Source of the DNA: Deltaproteobacteria bacterium
GTDB lineage: Bacteria > Desulfobacterota > GWC2-55-46 > DRQE01
Length of the DNA stretch: 15,020 nucleotides
Assembly: GCA_030636245.1 (NCBI GenBank)
Contig: DAOVXI010000016.1
Coordinates: forward strand, 1-15,020
Reading direction: 5' to 3'
Part shown: positions 7,134 through 12,865 of the stretch, piece by piece
Position numbering within the stretch: position 1 is the first letter of the stretch
Layout: the number at the start of each line of letters is the position of its first letter
Program-made: the position numbers and the translations under genes
The notes under the pieces: model-generated
Databases searched by the model: none
The model's input: the letters and a program-made list of their open reading frames with translations, nothing else
What the model was told of the DNA's origin: nothing

Positions 7134-8351
7134 ATGGACAATGCGAACTCTTCTATGACTAGCGGTATCTGGAAAAGCCGTAGCGGAGGTGGGTGTCTTT
7201 CTGTCTTTGGTCTCCCTTTTCTGGCTGTAGGAATTCTGGCTGCCATCGGAGAGATACAACCTGATAGCGGTGAGTGGTATGTGCGACATATATTCACCTT
7301 CGCCTTCGGCATACCGGGAAGCATACTTGTATTTGGCCGTAGCGGAACCATCGTAGACAGAACCAGAATGCAGGCTACTAAGTGGTATGGCCTTATGGTG
7401 CCCTTCTATAGAACAAAGTATGCACTTACCCCTGAGGGCGAGGTACAGATCACAAAAGAGGTGAGAAGGAGCAAGAACAGCACTTATACCGTGTACCCGG
7501 TACGCATTCAACCGGACTCCGCAACATCCTCGGACTCTGGCAACAAGGCGATCACCATAAAGGAACCCAGGGACTACCAAAGCTCACGCGCCATAGCAGA
7601 AGAGCTGGGGAAGCTGCTGCGTTACAACGTTTTGGACTCCTCAAGCGGAGAGAGTATCATTCGGCGACCGGAACACCTTGAGGAGTCGATAAAGGAGAAA
7701 GCAAACCGCACCGGCGAGGTCATAAAGCTTCCCCAAAGGCCGGCACTCCTTAAAACAAAGATATCAAGTTCAGCTCCTCTTACCATTGAAGTACCTCCGC
7801 AAGGCTTTGGTGTGTCTTCACTTTTCGCCCTTATACCCTTCATTATCTTTACAGGTATCATCCTTATAGAGTTCCTTCCTCTTATACTTGTGACTATGGA
7901 TGACAAAAAAGAACTTTATTTCATAGCACCTTTTTTCATACTATTTATATCCATACCGCTCCTTGCCATAACTATCCCAATCATATCCAGAGCAAAAAGG
8001 AAGGATACAATAACCATAAACGGAGCGTCTTTAAGTATAGCTACAAAAGGGCTAATAAAAACAAAGACGACAGATATTCCTTTAGACAAGATAGAGGAAC
8101 TCGCCATTTCAGGTGTATCCGTCTCAAGTATAGCCGGTAAGATGAAGATAGGTAAGACCGGCTTCCGCATACTTTCATGGCTTGGCGGATTGAACGGGAA
8201 TACAGTAACAATACGGAGCGATGAAAAGACGATACGATTCGGAGTCGGATTAAGCGACGAGGAGCTTACTTATCTAACGGCACTCATAAAACAAGCACTC
8301 GTTGAGGGAAGCTCAAGCTACTCAACTTCAGAGGGCGGTTTCAGCTTCTGA
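7134..8351 (+). CDS. Four-helix membrane protein with a C-terminal PH-like region
   Basis: I do not recognise a named family. The 405-aa product has two hydrophobic segments near the N-terminus (about 20-39 and 52-68), a soluble region (70-225), a second pair (229-252 and 262-285) and a soluble C-terminus. Residues 290-390 (DTITINGASLSI, then IPLDKIEELAISG, then NTVTIRSDEKTIRFGVGL and a closing helix) have the strand pattern and final helix of a bacterial PH-like domain. The layout, two helices plus a soluble domain twice, suggests an old internal duplication, but residue identity between the halves is not obvious. The start at 7134 has no ribosome binding site but a well-placed promoter; an in-frame ATG at 7155 is no better. 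It converges on msrAB with only 7 bp between stops, leaving no room for a terminator. Confidence 0.8.
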   Translation: MDNANSSMTSGIWKSRSGGGCLSVFGLPFLAVGILAAIGEIQPDSGEWYVRHIFTFAFGIPGSILVFGRSGTIVDRTRMQATKWYGLMVPFYRTKYALTPEGEVQITKEVRRSKNSTYTVYPVRIQPDSATSSDSGNKAITIKEPRDYQSSRAIAEELGKLLRYNVLDSSSGESIIRRPEHLEESIKEKANRTGEVIKLPQRPALLKTKISSSAPLTIEVPPQGFGVSSLFALIPFIIFTGIILIEFLPLILVTMDDKKELYFIAPFFILFISIPLLAITIPIISRAKRKDTITINGASLSIATKGLIKTKTTDIPLDKIEELAISGVSVSSIAGKMKIGKTGFRILSWLGGLNGNTVTIRSDEKTIRFGVGLSDEELTYLTALIKQALVEGSSSYSTSEGGFSF

Positions 8352-8358
8352 TCTTTCC

Positions 8359-9462
8359 TTACTTAAAGAGCTCTAAGAACTCGCCGTAACCTTCTTCGTC
8401 CATCTCTTCGATCGGGATAAACCTTAATGAAGCCGAGTTTATGCAGTAACGCAGTCCTCTCGGTTCGGGGCCATCCGGGAAAACATGACCAAGATGCGAG
8501 TCACCGTATCTGCTTCTTATCTCAATGCGTAGCATAAAAAGAGAGTTCTCCTCTTTCTCAATAATATTCCCGGTAACCAGTGGTTTAGTGAAACTGGGCC
8601 ATCCGGTGCCGCTCTTATATTTATCCGTGGAGCTGAACAACGGCTCGCCGCTTACAACATCAATATAAATACCACGCCCTCCATTATCCCAGTATTCATT
8701 ATCAAAAGGCTTCTCCGTGCCATCCTTCTGCGTGACTTTATACTGAAGAGGTGTAAGCGATTTTTCTAGAAGCTCATCACTCGGCTTTGTATACTTCTCG
8801 TCATTATCGGCCCATGTTCTTTCTATAAAACCGTCACGTCCGGAACGTGAACGATAGAACTTATACTTTACCGGATGGTTCTTAGAATAATCCTGATGAT
8901 GATCCTCCGCCGGATAAAACTTCTCAAACTTAATAATCTCTGTTGCTATAGGTTCCTTGAACTTTCCCGATTCATTAAGTTCTGCCATGCTTTTTTCTGC
9001 GGCTTCTTTTTGCTCTTCGTCGTGGTATAAGATCGCGCTCTTATACTGAGAACCACGGTCAACAACACTACCGCCGCCATCAGTAGGGTCGATCTGATGC
9101 CAAAAAATATCCAATAGCTCAACATATGTTACAACGCCTGGATCATACTTAATTTGTATGACCTCAAGATGTCCTGTACCTCCGCTTGATACCTCTTCAT
9201 ATGTGGGGTTCTCAACTGAGCCGCCACTGTAACCCGATAGCACATCAATAACCCCGGAGGTCTTCTCAAAAGGAGGTTCCATACACCAGAAACAACCCCC
9301 CGCAAATGTTGCTGTCAATAAATCCTTTTCATCCGTTGTATCCCTTGATTCACTCACGTTCTTCTCTCTCCTATCCGTGTCGTCTTTAGAGCTTGCTGAA
9401 CCGGCCATGTCATATGAGATGGCAACAAACAGTGCAGCTATGACCAATAACACCCTCCACAT
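8359..9462 (-). CDS. msrAB: Exported bifunctional methionine sulfoxide reductase MsrA-MsrB
   Basis: This protein (367 aa) should repair oxidised methionine in envelope proteins. The N-terminus, MWRVLLVIAALFVAISYD, is a hydrophobic signal sequence probably cut near AGSA-SS, followed by a charged linker to about residue 47. MsrA (about 49-205) carries AGGCFWC with catalytic Cys57 and reduces the S-sulfoxide. MsrB (about 235-352) carries SGTGWPSF (284-291), GDSHLGHVFPDGP (320-332) and RYCINSASLRF with catalytic Cys340, and reduces the R-sulfoxide. The only cysteines are 57, 60 and 340, so the structural zinc CxxC pairs of many MsrB proteins are absent. The frame is open further upstream to 9579, but that part crosses a terminator. 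The ATG at 9462 has GGAAGG 10 nt before it; a GTG one codon earlier (9465) is also possible. Confidence 0.95.
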   Translation of the reverse strand: MWRVLLVIAALFVAISYDMAGSASSKDDTDRREKNVSESRDTTDEKDLLTATFAGGCFWCMEPPFEKTSGVIDVLSGYSGGSVENPTYEEVSSGGTGHLEVIQIKYDPGVVTYVELLDIFWHQIDPTDGGGSVVDRGSQYKSAILYHDEEQKEAAEKSMAELNESGKFKEPIATEIIKFEKFYPAEDHHQDYSKNHPVKYKFYRSRSGRDGFIERTWADNDEKYTKPSDELLEKSLTPLQYKVTQKDGTEKPFDNEYWDNGGRGIYIDVVSGEPLFSSTDKYKSGTGWPSFTKPLVTGNIIEKEENSLFMLRIEIRSRYGDSHLGHVFPDGPEPRGLRYCINSASLRFIPIEEMDEEGYGEFLELFK

Positions 9463-9484
9463 CACACACCAACCTTCCGAATAG

Positions 9485-9490
9485 AGTATA
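9485..9490 (-). promoter_or_regulatory. Candidate -10 element of msrAB
   Basis: TATACT on the minus strand (9490-9485) lies between the upstream terminator and msrAB, predicting a leader of about 16 nt that contains the GGAAGG ribosome binding site (9478-9473). No good -35 is visible, so the call is weak. Confidence 0.35.
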
Positions 9491-9527
9491 CCTCCCTTTT
9501 TATGACTCTGCAGAGATGGGCATAAAA

Positions 9528-9555
9528 AAAGGCCGTTCTTAAAAGAACGGCCTTT
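9528..9555 (-). terminator. Intrinsic terminator of the two-lipoprotein unit
   Basis: AAAGGCCGTTCTT (9528-9540) pairs with AAGAACGGCCTTT (9543-9555) in a 13-bp stem. On the minus strand it is followed by a T run (9530-9524), so it ends transcription of 9576-9968 and insulates msrAB. Confidence 0.88.
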
Positions 9556-9575
9556 CATCTGATACCAACAAAAGA

Positions 9576-9968
9576 TCAATCAAACTTACAACTACCCATC
9601 CAACCGGGTTTTTCAGTAGTGGCGATAGTAAGAAGATATCTGCATCCGGCAACACCTTCGGTTTGTGCACCCTGGTTCTTGTCGACCATCTTTGCTGAGC
9701 TACCACTTGAACTCCTGGTGATAGTTGAAACAACCTTGTCCCCACAAAGTGCTTCCACCCGGAATATATCCCTATCCGAGCCCTTATTTATCTCTGCGTA
9801 AGAAACGACTTTCATTCCAGGCGTACACTCACTCTTTTGAGGATCATTATAGGTATGGCCTGATTCCGAGCCGGTCTCGCTGGACACCTCAATTTTTATC
9901 TTCGTGCAGGCCGCCAACATAACGGCTAATAAAACAACAGGCATGACCCTAAAGGCCTTAATTAACAT
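9576..9968 (-). CDS. Small lipoprotein with four extra cysteines
   Basis: I do not recognise the family. The 130-aa precursor has a lipoprotein signal peptide ending in the lipobox LAAC (lipidated Cys21), leaving a mature protein of 110 residues. There is no Asp at +2, so outer-membrane sorting is the default expectation in a diderm. Four further cysteines (48, 75, 109, 127) could make two disulfides in the periplasm. Residues 45-127 look beta-rich (MKVVSYAEINKG, FRVEALCGDKVV, YLLTIATTE). A GAAGGAG ribosome binding site lies 11 nt before the ATG. It is the second gene of a minus-strand pair, 50 bp after the larger lipoprotein, and is followed by a strong terminator. Confidence 0.82.
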   Translation of the reverse strand: MLIKAFRVMPVVLLAVMLAACTKIKIEVSSETGSESGHTYNDPQKSECTPGMKVVSYAEINKGSDRDIFRVEALCGDKVVSTITRSSSGSSAKMVDKNQGAQTEGVAGCRYLLTIATTEKPGWMGSCKFD

Positions 9969-10018
9969 ATTGGGTACCGCTCCTTCATGTCTTTAATTAT
10001 CTACGCTTACCAAGACTA

Positions 10019-10798
10019 CTAGAAAAGGACCTTTATTTTTTCCTTAGGCTCCATCTTCATTGAATCAAATTCGAGTAGTTTTTCCGTATTCTGCTTTTCA
10101 TTTTCTTCAAGAGCCATAAACAGCTCAAAACCTTCATCATCGTTAACAAGCTCACCGTAATTCATATCATAAATAGTTATAATCCCGGCCTTCTTGTCCA
10201 CTATAGAAGCACTTGTTTTTCTTATCTCTGTGCCTACATCAATAAGAAGCGCTATCCTAAGTCCGGTGAACACCTGCTTCATTAACTCTTTTTCTTGCAG
10301 CTTCTGCTCCTCTGTTTTCGTGTCTTCCGACTTTGCAGCCGCAGCCTCACCCTTTTTCGCTTCTTTTTCTTCTTCTTTTGGTATTCTTATCAGCAGTTGA
10401 GATATCTTCTTTTTATTCCTGAGCTTAAATGTCAAGAAAGAATCCTCCGGCTTATCCTTTGCACTCTCACCAAAGAGATGTTGCGTACTGAACCTGAGTT
10501 TATTAATATCCTTAAACTTATATACTATCAAGGTACCGTATTTACCATCTTCATTGATATACTCTGCTTTATCAAGCTCAACACCGCTCCCCATCTCAGC
10601 GGTCAATGCCTCATATACAGCTCTCTTTGCCTCCGGGAATTCCCCGCTTCTACTCTTTTTCTTATCCTCATCAAAAATAACTGTCTGTGTAATAGTTCCG
10701 CTGCCATTCTTCTCTATTGATATTACGGTCTCCGAGTTCATGCAGCCCGTGAGCACTAAAAGAACAGAGGCAAGCAATAAAAATACTAGGTTTTTCAT
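10019..10798 (-). CDS. Lipoprotein of unknown function
   Basis: The 259-aa precursor starts with a lipoprotein signal peptide ending LTGC (Cys19), so the mature 241 residues are anchored in the envelope. It begins with a beta-strand-like segment (SETVISIEKNGSGTITQTVI, 22-41), a pattern seen in many uncharacterised bacterial lipoproteins. A Lys/Glu-rich, low-complexity helix (about 141-171) sits mid-protein. The C-terminal part (about 180-259) mixes strands (AGIITIYDMNYGEL) with an acidic helix. There are no further cysteines. GGGAG lies 7 nt upstream of the ATG. A promoter with 17-bp spacing is found at 10854-10882, and the gene is first of a two-gene unit with the lipoprotein at 9576. Confidence 0.85.
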   Translation of the reverse strand: MKNLVFLLLASVLLVLTGCMNSETVISIEKNGSGTITQTVIFDEDKKKSRSGEFPEAKRAVYEALTAEMGSGVELDKAEYINEDGKYGTLIVYKFKDINKLRFSTQHLFGESAKDKPEDSFLTFKLRNKKKISQLLIRIPKEEEKEAKKGEAAAAKSEDTKTEEQKLQEKELMKQVFTGLRIALLIDVGTEIRKTSASIVDKKAGIITIYDMNYGELVNDDEGFELFMALEENEKQNTEKLLEFDSMKMEPKEKIKVLF

Positions 10799-10853
10799 AT
10801 AGTTACTCCCTTTTCATTAATTTAATTCCCGTTATGATACCTACTACAAAGCA

Positions 10854-10882
10854 ATCATACCTAAGGAGCGTGTTTATATCAA
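10854..10882 (-). promoter_or_regulatory. Promoter of the two-lipoprotein unit
   Basis: Minus-strand TTGATA (10882-10877), a 17-nt spacer and TATGAT (10859-10854) form a good sigma-70 promoter, giving a leader of about 49 nt with a GGGAG site before the ATG at 10798. Its -35 lies inside the inverted repeat at 10873-10888. Confidence 0.55.
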
Positions 10883-10888
10883 TATAAA
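10873..10888. promoter_or_regulatory. AT-rich inverted repeat, possible operator
   Basis: TTTATAT-ca-ATATAAA is a perfect inverted repeat with 7-bp arms, on the -35 of the minus-strand lipoprotein promoter and just upstream of the plus-strand promoter. That placement would suit a repressor, but AT-rich palindromes also arise by chance. Confidence 0.35.
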
Positions 10889-10894
10889 TCACCC

Positions 10895-10923
10895 TTGTAT
10901 GAAGCGGTATTTTATCATAAAAT
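10895..10923 (+). promoter_or_regulatory. Candidate promoter of the zinc-ribbon gene
   Basis: TTGTAT (10895-10900), 17 nt, TAAAAT (10918-10923). The predicted +1 is near 10930, about 23 nt before the ATG, leaving room for GGAAGGAG (10938-10945). A second inverted repeat (10908-10924) covers the -10. Confidence 0.45.
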
Positions 10924-10924
10924 A
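10908..10924. promoter_or_regulatory. AT-rich inverted repeat over a -10 element
   Basis: TATTTTA-tca-TAAAATA has perfect 7-bp arms and its right arm contains the TAAAAT -10 of the zinc-ribbon gene. It may be an operator; no matching regulator gene is seen. Confidence 0.3.
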
Positions 10925-10952
10925 TTGAGGTACTAAGGGAAGGAGTAATCAA

Positions 10953-11210
10953 ATGCAAACAGGAATGGGGGCATGCCCTCACTGCGGAAAACAGATCATG
11001 CAAGGCGCCATGCGTTGCCCGGGATGCGGAAAGATATTAAAAACAGCCGATGAGCAACAGGCATCAATAGATAGATTTAAGGATAAGAATGAAGGCAACG
11101 GCATAGGCAATATCATTATAAAATTAATCATACTTATTATAATTATAAGTGCCGCGTACCGATATCACACGGAGATAATAGAGTTCATAAAAGGCCTGCT
11201 TGAAAGATAA
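10953..11210 (+). CDS. Zinc-ribbon mini membrane protein
   Basis: This 85-aa protein has an N-terminal zinc ribbon, CPHCGKQIMQGAMRCPGCGK (two CxxCG knuckles at residues 8-12 and 22-26), a short charged linker (33-49) and one hydrophobic helix (about 51-67, GIGNIIIKLIILIIIISA) followed by a short amphipathic tail. It looks like a single-pass membrane protein with its zinc ribbon in the cytosol; the function is unknown. Double zinc ribbons with a membrane tail are common in small uncharacterised proteins. The start has a strong GGAAGGAG site 7 nt upstream. It is divergent from the lipoprotein pair and shares a 154-bp control region containing two inverted repeats. Confidence 0.85.
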   Translation: MQTGMGACPHCGKQIMQGAMRCPGCGKILKTADEQQASIDRFKDKNEGNGIGNIIIKLIILIIIISAAYRYHTEIIEFIKGLLER

Positions 11211-11275
11211 AGCATGACAAGATAATCCCCTTGCCTTTATGCTATTTAGCCCAATTCTGCCTATTTCAATTCATA

Positions 11276-11304
11276 TTGACTCAGAAAGTTGCATTTGTTA
11301 TAAT
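11276..11304 (+). promoter_or_regulatory. Strong sigma-70 promoter of lipoprotein copy 1
   Basis: TTGACT (11276-11281), 17 nt, TATAAT (11299-11304), with TG one base before the -10 (11296-11297). This is the closest match to consensus in the window. The predicted leader is about 47 nt and ends with AGGAGG. Confidence 0.8.
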
Positions 11305-11357
11305 TTCAACCTTGATAAAGATACCTAAGCACACACAAAATAACGAGGAGGTAACAC

Positions 11358-11954
11358 ATGAGATTTCTTAAATTATTTGTTTTGACTTTACTTATAGCCA
11401 CACCGCTCTCGCTGCTGAACGGTTGCGGCGCTGGAAGTGATACACCTACCGGCTCACAGTCTGTAGCTAGCGCAAACGGCACGGCCAACCTGGTCGGCAT
11501 CTGGTCCGTATGTTACTATGATGAGGGTGAAGGAATTGATATAGAAATGAGCCTTACTTTCACAGAAACGACCTACTCCATGGACGGAACAGGGTATTTA
11601 TCAACTAGCGGTAACTGTGATGGCCTTAAACTAGCCAGTCAAAATATGGAAAGCGGTACCTATACGCCTGACGACACAAAAGCCATCAACGCCTGGTCAG
11701 ACGAAACCAATGAAGTTGGAGCACCAGCCGCAGCCGTTGGAGGCACTCTGCCTGCCACACCGACCGTGTCAATGGCACAGGTAAATAGTGGCGGCGGAGA
11801 CTCCCCGCTCCTTGCCTACATAGACGATACAGGTGCTGTCGATCGCATATACTTTGACGCCAGCGCTCCTACACCACCATGCGGTTTCGGTGATTCGCCA
11901 GTAGATGGCTACCCGAACTGTCTCAGCACAGATATGGTTCTGGAAAGGCAGTAA
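11358..11954 (+). CDS. Tandem lipoprotein family, copy 1
   Basis: First of three adjacent paralogues; no named family recognised. The 198-aa precursor has a signal peptide and lipobox LLNGC (Cys23), then a Gly/Ser/Thr-rich spacer to about residue 43. The body starts LVGIWSVC (45-52) and continues with SLTFTETTYSM, the strand pattern of lipocalin-like small beta-barrels, although that fold is only a guess. Conserved across the three copies are four cysteines after the lipidated one (52, 87, 175, 188), an AWSDE segment (112-116), LPATPTV (131-137), LAYIDDTG (152-159) and a C-terminus YPNCLS...VLERQ. Two disulfides are plausible. AGGAGG lies 6 nt before the ATG. It has its own promoter and terminator, so it is a single-gene unit. 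Confidence 0.88.
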   Translation: MRFLKLFVLTLLIATPLSLLNGCGAGSDTPTGSQSVASANGTANLVGIWSVCYYDEGEGIDIEMSLTFTETTYSMDGTGYLSTSGNCDGLKLASQNMESGTYTPDDTKAINAWSDETNEVGAPAAAVGGTLPATPTVSMAQVNSGGGDSPLLAYIDDTGAVDRIYFDASAPTPPCGFGDSPVDGYPNCLSTDMVLERQ

Positions 11955-11970
11955 CGATAACATAAACAAC

Positions 11971-12004
11971 AAAAGCCCCGTCTCAGTTGAGGCGGGGCTT
12001 TTTT
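11971..12004 (+). terminator. Intrinsic terminator after lipoprotein copy 1
   Basis: AAAAGCCCCGTCTCA (11971-11985) pairs with TGAGGCGGGGCTTTT (11988-12002) with one G-T wobble, followed by a run of six T (11999-12004). Confidence 0.93.
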
Positions 12005-12034
12005 ACATTAATCCTTTCTATTTGATCTATCTTT

Positions 12035-12043
12035 TGTTATACT
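12035..12043 (+). promoter_or_regulatory. Extended -10 promoter of lipoprotein copy 2
   Basis: TG-t-TATACT is an extended -10. The TTGATC (12022-12027) that aligns with the -35 of copy 3 is only 10 nt away, too close to serve, so this promoter probably relies on the TG extension. Confidence 0.5.
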
Positions 12044-12094
12044 TCTCGTCAAGATATAAACACATAGACACACCTAAAAAGGAGGAGACAACAC

Positions 12095-12694
12095 ATGAAA
12101 TTTCTAAAGTTATTTATTTTGACCTTGCTTATTGCCACACCCCTTACCCTGCTAAACGGCTGCGGAGGAGGCAGTAGCAGCGGTGGCGTTGACGGTGCAG
12201 GTGCCGGATCACAGTTTATTGCAAGCACCGGCGGCACAGCAGAGCTCGTCGGCAGTTGGTACAAATGTCAGACCGATGGTAACGATGTAGAATTTTCCTA
12301 TACTTTTACAGAAACTGCATACTCCCTGAGGGCGAAAGATTGGACGTCAACTGATGGCTCCTGTACCGGTGATTCTTTTCCAGCTATAGACATAGACGAT
12401 GCCTACACCATTGACGGCACAAAAACAATCGTCGCGTGGTCAGATGCGTTCACTGTCGTTGCGGCACCACTCGCAGGCAACGGAGACCCTCTGCTTGCCA
12501 CACCGACCGTTCAAAAATTGGCAGGATATACCTTTGCAGGAGATCCCACTGACAATCTCCTTGCCTACATAGACGACACCGGTGACGTGGATCGCTTGTA
12601 CCTCGACACCGAGTGGCCTTCTTCCCCATGCGATTTTGACGTAAACGACTACGCGGGCTGTCTCAGCACATATGTAGTCATGGAAAGACAATAA
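12095..12694 (+). CDS. Tandem lipoprotein family, copy 2
   Basis: Second paralogue, 199 aa, with lipobox LLNGC (Cys23) and a longer Gly/Ser-rich spacer (24-48) than its neighbours. The body again begins LVGSWYKC (51-58), then FSYTFTETAYSL, STDGSC (85-90), AWSD (114-117), LLATPTVQK (133-141), LLAYIDDTGDVDRLYLDTE (155-173) and a C-terminus CLSTYVVMERQ. The four conserved cysteines are 58, 90, 179 and 189. GGAGGAG lies 7 nt before the ATG. The signal peptide is almost identical to that of copy 1 at protein level, while the C-terminal block is closest to copy 3, so the copies may have exchanged sequence. Function unknown; surface or periplasmic location inferred from the lipobox. Confidence 0.88.
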   Translation: MKFLKLFILTLLIATPLTLLNGCGGGSSSGGVDGAGAGSQFIASTGGTAELVGSWYKCQTDGNDVEFSYTFTETAYSLRAKDWTSTDGSCTGDSFPAIDIDDAYTIDGTKTIVAWSDAFTVVAAPLAGNGDPLLATPTVQKLAGYTFAGDPTDNLLAYIDDTGDVDRLYLDTEWPSSPCDFDVNDYAGCLSTYVVMERQ

Positions 12695-12716
12695 CAGGAA
12701 TCAATTCATAAACACC

Positions 12717-12750
12717 AAAAGCCCCGCCTCGATAGAGGCGGGGCTTTTTT
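12717..12750 (+). terminator. Intrinsic terminator after lipoprotein copy 2
   Basis: AAAAGCCCCGCCTC (12717-12730), loop GATA, GAGGCGGGGCTTTT (12735-12748): a perfect 14-bp stem followed by six T. The right arm plus 12 downstream bases are identical to the copy 1 terminator region. Confidence 0.95.
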
Positions 12751-12787
12751 ACATTAATCCTTCAGCACCGTCCATAGATCATCCTAT

Positions 12788-12816
12788 TTGATTTATCTTG
12801 TTTCATTGATTATAAT
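12788..12816 (+). promoter_or_regulatory. Promoter of lipoprotein copy 3
   Basis: TTGATT (12788-12793), 17 nt, TATAAT (12811-12816): perfect -10 and good spacing, with a predicted leader of about 43 nt. The -10 sits inside a 16-bp palindrome (12805-12820). Confidence 0.7.
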
Positions 12817-12820
12817 CAAT
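12805..12820. promoter_or_regulatory. 16-bp perfect palindrome over the copy 3 -10 element
   Basis: ATTGATTATAATCAAT is self-complementary over its full length and encloses TATAAT. A repressor bound here would block the promoter. Neither copy 1 nor copy 2 has an equivalent palindrome. Confidence 0.45.
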
Positions 12821-12865
12821 AAGAGCATTCATTCCCACGGCATTTGAAGCAAGAGGAGAGGTCAC

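Noticed and set aside
7053..7580. N-terminal extension of the SEC-C gene frame
   Set aside because: It lies antisense to the membrane-protein gene at 7134, and the family-like sequence starts at the ATG at 7052, just after a -10 element.
9506..9515. CTCTGCAGAG palindrome upstream of msrAB
   Set aside because: Only 10 bp, without extension, expected by chance at this scale; the nearby promoter is itself weak.
9463..9579. Upstream extension of the msrAB frame
   Set aside because: It runs through the terminator at 9528-9555 and precedes a clear signal peptide that begins at 9462.
11211..11260. Possible terminator after the zinc-ribbon gene
   Set aside because: Only a short AGCAT...ATGCT match with a long loop and no T run.
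11905..12177. Short plus-strand frame spanning the copy 1 terminator
   Set aside because: It overlaps the end of copy 1, the terminator and the start of copy 2 in another frame, with no ribosome binding site.
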